The notes below the pieces were generated by a model. The model was not told where the DNA came from, ran no database searches, and worked only from the letters and a program-made list of their open reading frames with translations. Below are positions 1 through 5,046 of a stretch of 5,046 bases of DNA, in pieces (within the stretch, counting starts at the first letter, position 1; each line of letters opens with the position of its first letter). The position numbers and the translations under genes are program-made. The stretch covers positions 1-5,046 of the forward strand of contig SLKF01000290.1 of the NCBI GenBank assembly GCA_007134725.1, written 5' to 3'. The DNA comes from Clostridiales bacterium. GTDB lineage: Bacteria; Bacillota; Clostridia; Peptostreptococcales; T1SED10-28.

Positions 1-4
1 ATCT

Positions 5-15
5 TCACCTCCTTT
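5..15 (-). promoter_or_regulatory. Strong ribosome binding site of a minus-strand gene starting just outside the left edge
   Basis: On the minus strand this reads AAAGGAGGTGA, nearly full complementarity to the 3' end of 16S rRNA. The GGAGG core (8-12) leaves seven bases to the window edge, so the start codon should lie at or immediately beyond position 1. No codon of the gene is in the window, so its product is unknown. A promoter upstream (123-151) and a structured leader support a real gene start. Confidence 0.75.
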
Positions 16-28
16 TCTTCACCCTTTC

Positions 29-77
29 AACAATCGGTCATACTTATACGATTCATGTATGTAAACCGATCATTGTT
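29..77 (-). promoter_or_regulatory. Long imperfect hairpin in the leader of the off-window minus-strand gene
   Basis: The arms are 29-43 and 57-77. Pairing runs AACA/TGTT, ATCGGT/ACCGAT and CATAC/GTATG, 15 base pairs in all. Both interruptions are three-base bulges on the same arm (62-64 and 71-73), and the loop is 13 bases. It lies between the promoter and the SD and has no U-run on the minus strand, so it is not an intrinsic terminator. It could stabilise the mRNA, act as an attenuator element, or be a DNA operator for a dimeric repressor. The sequence alone does not choose between these. Confidence 0.5.
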
Positions 78-122
78 TCTTTCACTTCCCCCTTGTTCGA
101 TATTTAACGTGTCGTAACTTGA

Positions 123-151
123 ATTATATTACACTTTTTCAGAGTATTCAA
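123..151 (-). promoter_or_regulatory. Sigma-A type promoter for the off-window minus-strand gene
   Basis: The minus strand has TTGAAT (146-151, four of six matches to TTGACA), a 17-base spacer, and a perfect TATAAT (123-128). Transcription would start near position 116, giving a leader of about 115 bases. An inverted repeat AGAGT-N8-ACTCT (141-158) sits over the -35 box. A second imperfect repeat, GTTCGA (95-100) with TCGTAAC (112-118), lies around the start point. Either could be a repressor site, but both are short. Confidence 0.6.
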
Positions 152-179
152 TCACTCTTGAACTAAGATCATGGTTAAA

Positions 180-245
180 ATGAAAAACCGTTATAAAGTC
201 CTAGCACTGCTCTTTCCTCTTATTTCCGTAATTTTGATTGATTAG
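180..245 (+). CDS. Possible 21-residue hydrophobic peptide frame (doubtful)
   Basis: ATG at 180 opens 21 codons closed by TAG (243-245). The product begins MKNRYKVLALL and continues with a hydrophobic run (FPLISVILI) ending in Asp. This is the shape of a signal sequence or single-pass micropeptide: a basic start followed by about 15 apolar residues. There is no recognisable SD within 15 bases upstream and no clear promoter. Reading past the stop gives only a few codons before another. It may be chance, a decayed start of an exported protein, or a real small membrane peptide. Confidence 0.15.
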   Translation: MKNRYKVLALLFPLISVILID

Positions 246-327
246 AAAAATCAACCTCTTTGGTTGTAAAGGGTAGGCTGAAATGTTAAAATTTAGATTG
301 CGATGCTTAAATTTTTCATACACTACT

Positions 328-358
328 GTTACATATATTTTTTTACCAATGCTATGTT
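328..358 (+). promoter_or_regulatory. Candidate promoter for the gene at 419
   Basis: An extended -10 element TG-C-TATGTT (350-358) is preceded at 19 bases by GTTACA (328-333), which matches TTGACA at four positions. The spacing is longer than ideal. A TATAAG hexamer (359-364) is an alternative -10, but no -35 box stands 17 bases before it. The call is weak. Confidence 0.25.
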
Positions 359-401
359 TATAAGTAGTGCTTATACACTATTATCAAACCATAATTCACA
401 G

Positions 402-413
402 AAGGGAATGATC
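402..413 (+). promoter_or_regulatory. Split ribosome binding site for the gene at 419
   Basis: The site reads AAGGGAATGATC. Compared with AAGGAGGTGATC, the perfect complement of the 16S tail, both ends match in register (AAGG and TGATC) and the three middle bases do not. The AAGGGA core is 11 bases from the ATG, which is long. Pairing by the TGATC half would bring contact within 5 bases of the start. It supports ATG 419 as the start codon. Confidence 0.5.
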
Positions 414-418
414 TCATT

Positions 419-1072
419 ATGAAAAAATTATTAGACAACGATCTGTTCAAATTCATTGTACTAGGTGTTATAATAGGGGCTATATTATTAATTGTCTTCA
501 CAAAATCCAATGACTTGTTGGGTCAGATTCCTGATTCAGGGAACGAAAACAATGAAGGAATTGGTGGGGTTGAGGAAATTCGGGAAGGTCAGGACGGCTC
601 TTCCATCGAAACCACCTCGGAAGGAGAAGCAATCACATTGAATCCGGATTTTGAAGTGAAGGTTCCCAGTCGTTACATGGGAAGAGACTTTGATCCTTTT
701 GAATATGCTAAGCAAAACAACGACACGGATTCGATCAGTCCACGATCTACCGCAGCCATCGTACGGGATGTTCATCATATGACCCACGGCGCTATCGTGG
801 CAAAGGACAAGTGGGGATATTTAACATTGAACGATGAAAACATTTTCATTCTTTTAACGGAACTCGCAGCGGTGGATAGTCGAAACCATGTAGAGCGAGG
901 TATGATTGATATGCTTTCCAACTGGTATCACGGGGATGTCAGTGGGATTGATGAAGACCATAATTTTCTTTGGGACTGGCAACAGGGTACCATTGGAGAA
1001 GCTAAAGGAATGGACTGGGAGGGCGTAGAACAGGAAATTATTGAAAGGGCTATTGAAAACGGATATAAATAG
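419..1072 (+). CDS. Membrane-anchored DUF6241-like protein
   Basis: The protein has 217 residues. A short basic start is followed by one hydrophobic helix (about residues 11-28), with no lipobox and no good signal peptidase site, so an N-terminal membrane anchor with the rest outside is likely. Residues 31-80 are a low-complexity, acidic, Gly/Glu/Ser-rich linker. The C-terminal part (about 105-215) has VHHMTHGAIVAKDKWG (118-133), then an aromatic/acidic stretch (W169, Y170, GD at 172-173, DEDHN 178-182) and a W-rich GTIGEAKG block (190-197). From memory this matches the DUF6241 family common in bacilli, whose function is not known. I infer an extracytoplasmic domain. The invariant-looking His and Trp residues suggest binding rather than a known catalytic motif. 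The gene stands alone: a divergent gene lies to its left and a hairpin terminator 14 bases past its stop. The family name rests on pattern recognition only. Confidence 0.85.
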   Translation: MKKLLDNDLFKFIVLGVIIGAILLIVFTKSNDLLGQIPDSGNENNEGIGGVEEIREGQDGSSIETTSEGEAITLNPDFEVKVPSRYMGRDFDPFEYAKQNNDTDSISPRSTAAIVRDVHHMTHGAIVAKDKWGYLTLNDENIFILLTELAAVDSRNHVERGMIDMLSNWYHGDVSGIDEDHNFLWDWQQGTIGEAKGMDWEGVEQEIIERAIENGYK

Positions 1073-1085
1073 TAGAATCAAATCA

Positions 1086-1120
1086 AAACAAGTCCCTTTC
1101 GATGGGAAAAGGACTTGTTT
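1086..1120 (+). terminator. Intrinsic terminator, probably bidirectional
   Basis: A perfect 10-pair stem (AAACAAGTCC at 1086-1095 with GGACTTGTTT at 1111-1120) continues after one mismatch with four more pairs (1097-1100 with 1106-1109) around a five-base loop. It begins 14 bases after the stop of the + gene. The downstream tract GTTTATTTG is U-rich but interrupted. On the minus strand the tract TTTTGATTTGATT could serve the convergent gene that ends at 1193. Confidence 0.8.
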
Positions 1121-1130
1121 ATTTGACTAA

Positions 1131-1155
1131 ATCAATCAAATAGTTGTTTGATGAT
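1131..1155 (-). terminator. Weak hairpin downstream of the 1193-1576 gene
   Basis: ATCAATCAAA (1131-1140) pairs with TTTGATGAT (1147-1155) as nine pairs broken by one bulged base, all A-T rich apart from two G-C pairs. It lies 38 bases past the stop of the minus-strand gene and lacks a solid U-run on that strand. It may contribute to termination before the stronger hairpin at 1086-1120, or be chance. Confidence 0.2.
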
Positions 1156-1192
1156 TACTTATCCTAGATTAAATCCTAAAAAAACACATTAA

Positions 1193-1576
1193 TTATCCAA
1201 TTACAATTTTACGTCTTCGTGAAGAGTTAAAACTCCAAAGGATTCCTATTAGTACTGAGGAAATCAAAACTATGGCCCAAATTATCCAAGCATTATTAGT
1301 TTGCCCACCACCGGGATCCATTGTATCACTAGAAAAAGCCATAGCAATAATGAATCCTCCCATATACCCTATAACCGGGGCTATTGAAACTATACGGTTC
1401 CCAAATATCGTAGCGCTAACAATTGTAACAATACTCATAATCGCCAATAGATTTGGCCACTGAATCATTCCGTGCAGATCAAAAAAAGCAAATCGGCATA
1501 TCCAATATGAGACAGCGAGTAAACCAATCATACTAAGTCCCCACAGTATTCTATTTCTTCCTTCTTTTGCTTTCAT
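1193..1576 (-). CDS. Four-helix integral membrane protein of unknown function
   Basis: The product has 127 residues with four likely membrane helices (about 10-32, 38-58, 63-82 and 95-115). The start is basic (KAKEGRNR) and the tail very basic (SRRRK at 119-123), which suggests both ends face the cytoplasm. The loop between helices 3 and 4 has DPGGGQTNNAWIIW (87-100), and helix 1 runs into FFDLHGMIQWP (31-41). I recall a similar HGM-QWP / DPGGG-TNN-WIIW pattern in small uncharacterised clostridial membrane proteins, but know no function for them. ATG 1576 is preceded at seven bases by AAGGGGG (1584-1590). A likely promoter lies at 1634-1662, so the gene may be independent of tldDE although it follows tldE on the same strand with a 109-base gap. 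No catalytic motif is visible. It could be an immunity-like or stress membrane protein, but nothing in the sequence shows that. Confidence 0.8.
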   Translation of the reverse strand: MKAKEGRNRILWGLSMIGLLAVSYWICRFAFFDLHGMIQWPNLLAIMSIVTIVSATIFGNRIVSIAPVIGYMGGFIIAMAFSSDTMDPGGGQTNNAWIIWAIVLISSVLIGILWSFNSSRRRKIVIG

Positions 1577-1588
1577 TGCTTTTCCCCC

Positions 1589-1613
1589 TTATAACATTCG
1601 TTCTAGCTCCTTT
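1589..1613 (-). promoter_or_regulatory. Ribosome binding site with a two-codon mini-frame (ATG TTA TAA) in the leader
   Basis: On the minus strand AAAGGAG (1607-1613) stands nine bases before an ATG (1595-1597) that is followed by one Leu codon and TAA (1589-1591). This ATG is in frame with the membrane protein start at 1576, seven codons upstream. The mini-frame stop overlaps the real SD. A short repeat TAGCT/AGCTA (1604-1608 and 1621-1625) could fold over the upstream SD. Confidence 0.35.
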
Positions 1614-1633
1614 CAATTTCAGCTATATCCGAT

Positions 1634-1662
1634 TGTTTATGGTCTCTAATCATTGCTGTCAA
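1634..1662 (-). promoter_or_regulatory. Candidate promoter for the 1193-1576 membrane protein gene
   Basis: A perfect TTGACA (1657-1662) is followed after 17 bases by TAAACA (1634-1639), which matches TATAAT at three positions. Transcription would start near 1627, leaving a leader of about 50 bases. The weak -10 box lowers confidence. No terminator is visible between the tldE stop (1686) and this site, so read-through from tldDE is also possible. Confidence 0.4.
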
Positions 1663-1685
1663 ATCCTTTTAGTCTTTTTTCATTT

Positions 1686-2921
1686 TTACATCTTTGATAC
1701 ATCCATACGCATCATCAAATATTTTTCGTTGTTTAAGGGCCCAATCGTGTCCTTACTAACGCCGATATAGTCTTTACCGTACATATCGTAAATATTGGAA
1801 GATATTTTCAGCTCCGGCAGTTTTCCGATGATGTTTTCTCCGTCAAAGAGAAAAGCTAACTGAACCGGACTGCCAAAGTTTCCTTGAGGAGTAAAATCGC
1901 CTCCCGAAGCCATCATAACCAGAATTCCCGGCTCTCCTTCTAACAGTTCCTTTGCTGTTTTTTCTGATTCTTTAATGGTCAGCTGTGGACTTCCGATGGT
2001 GGGGATTCCGTCGTATTCCCCAGCCGCAGACCCGGTTAAGGGAAGCTGGTACTTACTGGCTGCTCGTTTATCGGTAAAAGGGCCGATTAGTACGCCCTCT
2101 TTTACTAAAGCGTAACGGTCGTCGGGGTTTATACTTCCTTCCACATCAAAAAACGGGGTCAGCAGGGTATCTGTAGCCTTTCGATTTTGATAAAGCGTAA
2201 AATCCTCACTAAACATTTTCGAATCTATTTTACCACTGAATAGAGAACTGTTGCTCCCATAACTGTTGCCGTCCAAATCTTTTAAAAACTTGATAAAGGG
2301 AACCCTATCCCCGGTTCGAAAGATCACCGGCAGTTTTTTCTGTTTTGGCAGATCCACCTTGTTTTGAAAGGCCGTGCAAATTTTATTGATCTCCTCCAAC
2401 CCTAAATTCCGGTCATATTCCCTACCCCAAAATCCTACAAAACCGTCCATCACATTAACCGAAGTTTTTTCTTTGAACAGCAGTCCCACTTCCAGTACCC
2501 GGTCCGCAAATTGTAAATCAAGACCCAAATCATTATGGATTCGGTGTTCTTCTTCCGTCAGGTTGATTTTATTGGCAAAAATAAAATCCGGCTGTTCCTT
2601 TCGGATGTTTTCCAGAAAGATTGCAAACTCTTCTGCTACATATTTTTCATCGATGAATTTTTGGCGAAGATCTACGGATCGACTAATGTCTTTCGAGAGT
2701 TTAAAATCGTAGGGAATATTTCCCTGCAAGCTGCTGATTGCCCGTTTTAACAAATCTTCCTCCCGGTACTTTCCAATAGCACCGGCACAGCCGACTAAAC
2801 CCTCTCTAAAAATCCTAAGACCGGTTTTACTGATGTTTTTTCTTCGAATCGAGTCTATCTCTGTTTGTACCACATTCAGTGAAATTTGACGAGTATTGAT
2901 CGTATATTTTTCCCGGTGCAT
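1686..2921 (-). CDS. tldE: TldE/PmbA-type non-catalytic partner of the TldD metalloprotease
   Basis: The protein has 411 residues, a little short for the TldD/PmbA family (usually about 440-480). It has no HExxxH motif. In its place the middle reads GNSYGSNSSLFSG (218-230), then SEDFTLYQNRKATDT (238-252) and PFFDVEGS (256-263), the counterpart of the PFDDEGT block of TldD. The C-terminal domain has GVLIGPFTDKRAASK (276-290), TGSAAGEYDG (296-305), ASGGDFTPQGNFG (338-350) and a final beta-rich stretch ending near VSKDTIG (388-394), all typical of TldE halves. In the E. coli complex TldE lacks zinc and completes the proteolytic chamber with TldD. The same cytoplasmic role is inferred here. ATG 2921 has the SD GGGAGGG (2928-2934) seven bases before it (from the GGAGG core), touching the tldD stop codon, with only 12 bases between the genes, so translation is probably coupled. 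The lack of a zinc site argues against an independent protease. Confidence 0.85.
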   Translation of the reverse strand: MHREKYTINTRQISLNVVQTEIDSIRRKNISKTGLRIFREGLVGCAGAIGKYREEDLLKRAISSLQGNIPYDFKLSKDISRSVDLRQKFIDEKYVAEEFAIFLENIRKEQPDFIFANKINLTEEEHRIHNDLGLDLQFADRVLEVGLLFKEKTSVNVMDGFVGFWGREYDRNLGLEEINKICTAFQNKVDLPKQKKLPVIFRTGDRVPFIKFLKDLDGNSYGSNSSLFSGKIDSKMFSEDFTLYQNRKATDTLLTPFFDVEGSINPDDRYALVKEGVLIGPFTDKRAASKYQLPLTGSAAGEYDGIPTIGSPQLTIKESEKTAKELLEGEPGILVMMASGGDFTPQGNFGSPVQLAFLFDGENIIGKLPELKISSNIYDMYGKDYIGVSKDTIGPLNNEKYLMMRMDVSKM

Positions 2922-2933
2922 CCTAATCCCTCC

Positions 2934-4271
2934 CTATTGTATTTCCATCTCTTTTACTCGGACATACGGACCACCAAAGCCTATGGCTAAGGGGAATTGT
3001 TCCATTTTGCCGCAGCCCCCGGTGATAAAGGAGGCAAACTCCACCTTATCAGAAACTCCGTCAATCAGGGCCAAGGTTTTCATCACATTCCCCGTAACCA
3101 CGGAAATATTTACGGGCTCGGAAATTTTCCCGTCCCGAATATAATAGGCCAGGGCAGGAGCAATCGTAAAGGTAGACATACCGGATCCGTGATTAAAGGA
3201 CTCAATGTATATTCCTTCCTGAATCTCAGAAATCAGTTCCTCTTTTCTCCGGGTCCCTTGATCAATATAAGTATTGGTCATTCGAACAATTGGCTCGAAT
3301 TCAAAGTTGATGGAGCGGGCATTACCCGTAAGGGATTCTTCCAAGGAGGCCGCTGTAGTGCCGCTATGAAGTCTTCCGGTTAGGATACCGTCTTTGATGA
3401 TCTCGGTTCTTTTTCCCTGTGTGCCTTCGTCGTCGAAGGGTAGGTATCCACCTTGTAAAATCCCGCCGTCATCTATAATGGAGAGAATATCCGCCCCTAC
3501 TTTCTTTCCGATGGCCCACTCCTTTTTCATGGTTTCATCGCCGATCATAAAGTCGGATTCGCTTTTGTGCCCAAAACTTTCATGCGCAAAGACTCCGGCT
3601 ACTGCAGGGGCTAAAATCGTAGTATATTTCCCCGGCACCACGGGTCTTGCATTTTCCACAAAGTCTTCACATTTTTTGATCAATGCCTTGCACTTTTCCT
3701 GTTGATCCAATAAATCCTCAAACGAATCCGAGGCCTTTTGAAAAGATTCCGTGAACCGGTTTTTTCCTTTTACAAAGTTCATACTAATGGCAAATCCCGC
3801 CCACTGACTGTCGTAGGAAATCTCTGAGCCTTTACTGGAGTAAAAATTCTTTACCACTCTTTTGTCGTTGTAGAGGGCTTTCCAGTAGGTGATCGTTGGA
3901 TTGTTATCCACTATCGGAAAATAGGAAGTTAAAAGATCCTGCTTATTTTTCATAGGGATATCGTATATCCTTTCATTATCATATTTTCGTAGGGTCTCCT
4001 TATGAACTTCAAAACCGTTAATTACCCTGTGCTGATTGATATTTTTATTCGGTGTCCCATAAGCTGACAGTTTGTTGATTTCCTCCTGTAGATTCTCCAG
4101 GTCTGTAGTGGCGCTGTAATACCATTTTTCTCCATCAAAAATTCGAATAAAGGCCCCTTTGTGATTACGGGTTTTCAGTTCCTGTATTTCCCCTAACTCG
4201 TAGATTATTTTGGTTTCAAACACTTCTTCAATTCGTATATCGGTGTATAAATCCTTTGGATAGGTAAACAT
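2934..4271 (-). CDS. tldD: TldD-type zinc metalloprotease, catalytic subunit
   Basis: The protein has 445 residues, within the family range and somewhat shorter than the enterobacterial enzyme. The N-terminal domain (about 5-210) is the variable alpha/beta half. The catalytic domain starts near 211. HESFGH (230-235) is the HExxxH motif, with H230 and H235 as zinc ligands and E231 as the general base. C420 in TGGCGK (418-422) sits where the family has its third zinc ligand. Other family blocks are FDDEGTQGKRTE (279-290), TGNARS (315-320), VRMTNTYI (329-336) and HGSGMSTF (361-368). With TldE it should form a chambered cytoplasmic protease. In E. coli this pair is needed for microcin B17 maturation and for degrading the CcdA antitoxin. 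The physiological substrate here is unknown. ATG 4271 follows AAGGAGGG (4277-4284) at five bases. It is 27 bases after the lipoprotein gene and 12 before tldE, so it is probably part of one operon. All expected catalytic residues are present. Confidence 0.93.
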   Translation of the reverse strand: MFTYPKDLYTDIRIEEVFETKIIYELGEIQELKTRNHKGAFIRIFDGEKWYYSATTDLENLQEEINKLSAYGTPNKNINQHRVINGFEVHKETLRKYDNERIYDIPMKNKQDLLTSYFPIVDNNPTITYWKALYNDKRVVKNFYSSKGSEISYDSQWAGFAISMNFVKGKNRFTESFQKASDSFEDLLDQQEKCKALIKKCEDFVENARPVVPGKYTTILAPAVAGVFAHESFGHKSESDFMIGDETMKKEWAIGKKVGADILSIIDDGGILQGGYLPFDDEGTQGKRTEIIKDGILTGRLHSGTTAASLEESLTGNARSINFEFEPIVRMTNTYIDQGTRRKEELISEIQEGIYIESFNHGSGMSTFTIAPALAYYIRDGKISEPVNISVVTGNVMKTLALIDGVSDKVEFASFITGGCGKMEQFPLAIGFGGPYVRVKEMEIQ

Positions 4272-4298
4272 GGAGTCCCTCCTTCTAATTTAAACCTT

Positions 4299-4823
4299 CT
4301 ACTGTTTTGATGGTTGATATTTTGCTTCCCATTGTTTTCGCCAGGTTTGGAACCTCATTTCAGTAACTTCTTCCAGGGTTTTCCCTTCCAGGGAGTACAC
4401 TCCCCCGTAATAAGGATCATTATAATCCGGGAAGGTATAGCCGCCAATGACTTGATCCTCAGAGGTTAAAACCCATAACTTAATTCGATCAGCACCATCT
4501 TCCATATCCAACAGTAAAGGATGATCCTCGACAAGAAACTCATAGGTTTCCACAGACTTTCCAAGATACGCCTCTGCATCCAATTCCTGAATCCCCCATA
4601 TTAGTGCGTAAATTGGGCAGGCCAGTCGATCCCTATCTAAAACATACGTCTCACTTTTCCCCCCTTGGGCAACCACGGTATACCCTTTTTCTTCAATCAT
4701 CTCTAAGGCGGCTTGCTCCAGCTCATCTAATTCCATAGCTTTACTGAAATCTATCGAGCTGCACCCCGTCAATACCATGCCCCAAAGAAACAATACCCCT
4801 ATTACCAATAAACATTTTTTCAT
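4299..4823 (-). CDS. Lipoprotein of unknown function
   Basis: The product has 174 residues. A signal peptide (1-20: MKK start, hydrophobic core 5-19) ends in the lipobox VLTGC, so C21 should be lipidated and the mature chain attached to the outer face of the membrane. The mature part opens with an acidic helix (DELEQAALEMIEEKGY, 33-48), then YALIWGIQELDAEAYLGK (72-89), LVEDHPL (97-103), KLWVLTSEDQVIGGYTFPD (115-133), GGVYSLEGKTLEEV (140-153) and a Trp/Lys-rich C-terminal helix. I remember similar uncharacterised bacillar and clostridial lipoproteins with this IGG-FP ... GGVYSL-GKTLEE order but can give no function. ATG 4823 has AAGGGGG (4832-4838) eight bases before it. It stands between the small membrane protein and tldD on the same strand. 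That placement suggests co-expression with the protease, but no shared pathway is shown. Confidence 0.85.
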   Translation of the reverse strand: MKKCLLVIGVLFLWGMVLTGCSSIDFSKAMELDELEQAALEMIEEKGYTVVAQGGKSETYVLDRDRLACPIYALIWGIQELDAEAYLGKSVETYEFLVEDHPLLLDMEDGADRIKLWVLTSEDQVIGGYTFPDYNDPYYGGVYSLEGKTLEEVTEMRFQTWRKQWEAKYQPSKQ

Positions 4824-4859
4824 ATTATTTTCCCCCTTACTAATCCCGTTAAATCTATA

Positions 4860-5024
4860 TTAGCTTTTCGATTTATTTTCTTTTTTCTTCTCTTTTTCCG
4901 TTGCAGCCATGGCAATACAAGCAAATCCTAAAATAACAAAGGGCGTGTTTTGATTTCTAAATCCCAGAATGAAATAGCTTAGCCCCGCAAAAAACCAAAG
5001 CAGGTAGGTTTTCTTCTCACTCAT
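4860..5024 (-). CDS. 54-residue two-helix membrane protein
   Basis: ATG 5024 opens 54 codons ending in TAA (4860-4862). It follows AAAGGAG (5033-5039) at eight bases, a good SD. The chain starts MSEKKTYLLW and has two hydrophobic segments (about 7-22, YLLWFFAGLSYFILGF, and 27-41, TPFVILGFACIAMAA) joined by a short RNQN turn. It ends in a highly charged Lys/Glu tail (43-54). The two helices and charged ends suggest a hairpin with both termini in the cytoplasm. It is 36 bases before the lipoprotein gene and on its strand, so it is probably the first visible gene of the tldD cluster. I do not recognise a named family. The SD, length and spacing make it a real gene that length cut-offs may miss. 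Its promoter is not seen, as only 22 bases lie upstream. Confidence 0.75.
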   Translation of the reverse strand: MSEKKTYLLWFFAGLSYFILGFRNQNTPFVILGFACIAMAATEKEKKKENKSKS

Positions 5025-5046
5025 GGAAATCTCTCCTTTACCGTTC

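Larger units (their letters stand above)
156..418. other. Intergenic region between divergent genes, no convincing gene
   Basis: Together with 1-155 this makes a stretch of over 400 bases without a confident gene. It is AT-rich. It holds a 21-codon hydrophobic frame (180-245) and two small hairpins that exclude each other: TTGATT/AATCAA (238-254) and CAACC/GGTTG (252-266). On the minus strand the second is followed by ATTTTT and so looks like a weak terminator, but no minus-strand gene is seen before it. Upstream signals for the gene at 419 lie in 328-413. I see no RNA gene, repeat array or mobile element. Confidence 0.5.

Noticed and set aside
252..266. CAACC/GGTTG hairpin as a terminator
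   Set aside because: Only five pairs, with a T-run on the minus side only, and no minus-strand gene upstream of it to terminate.
536..1081. Minus-strand frames 536-787 and 854-1081
   Set aside because: They are antisense to the DUF6241-like gene, lack ribosome binding sites and show no coherent domain or membrane layout.
1272..1770. Plus-strand frames 1272-1463 and 1567-1770
   Set aside because: The first is antisense to the four-helix membrane protein. The second spans that gene's leader and the end of tldE and has no SD, and its hydrophobicity follows from the T-rich strand.
2374..3705. Long plus-strand frames inside the tldD/tldE region (2374-2712, 2535-2750, 2896-3144, 2997-3383, 3394-3705)
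   Set aside because: They lie antisense to two well-supported genes with clear motifs, have no good SD, and encode Ser/Pro/Phe-rich sequence typical of antisense translation.
1686..5024. RiPP or microcin biosynthetic cluster
   Set aside because: TldD/TldE can mature such peptides, but no precursor peptide, modifying enzyme or exporter is present. The pair is also widespread outside such clusters.
1..5046. Mobile element, CRISPR array, tRNA or rRNA
   Set aside because: No transposase or integrase frames, no regularly spaced direct repeats, no terminal repeats and no cloverleaf-like stretch were found by eye on either strand.

Overview
The window looks like chromosomal DNA from a low-GC member of the Bacillota. 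AT-rich intergenic DNA, strong AGGAGG-type ribosome binding sites, a Gram-positive style lipoprotein and a TldD/TldE pair all fit. Clostridia is my best guess, made from the look of the proteins and not from a marker gene. I see no rRNA, tRNA, CRISPR array, insertion sequence or phage gene.

Layout. Positions 1-155 are the control region of a minus-strand gene that begins just outside the left edge. It has a promoter with a perfect TATAAT, a long leader with a 15-pair hairpin, and a near-perfect Shine-Dalgarno (SD) sequence ending against the edge. Positions 156-418 hold no convincing gene, only a short hydrophobic reading frame with no clear SD. Position 419-1072 (+) encodes a membrane-anchored protein with a C-terminal domain that I recognise as DUF6241-like. 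A hairpin at 1086-1120 can end this gene and perhaps also the convergent gene beyond it. Position 1193-1576 (-) encodes a four-helix membrane protein with its own probable promoter and an odd ATG-TTA-TAA mini-frame in its leader.

Positions 1686-5024 form a tight minus-strand cluster in transcription order: a 54-residue two-helix membrane protein (4860-5024), a lipoprotein (4299-4823), the zinc metalloprotease subunit TldD (2934-4271) and its non-catalytic partner TldE (1686-2921). Gaps are 36, 27 and 12 bases, so co-transcription is likely. The cluster may extend beyond the right edge.

How the genes work together. TldD carries the HExxxH zinc motif and the distal Cys ligand. TldE lacks the zinc motif and matches the structural partner that completes the protease chamber in the heterodimer. 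Such heterodimers degrade small, unfolded or modified peptides in the cytoplasm. The lipoprotein and small membrane protein may be functionally linked or only co-transcribed. No RiPP precursor or modification enzyme is visible here, so the substrate is unknown. The most noteworthy points are the leader structure at the left edge, the peptide-sized frames, and the envelope genes placed ahead of tldD/tldE.
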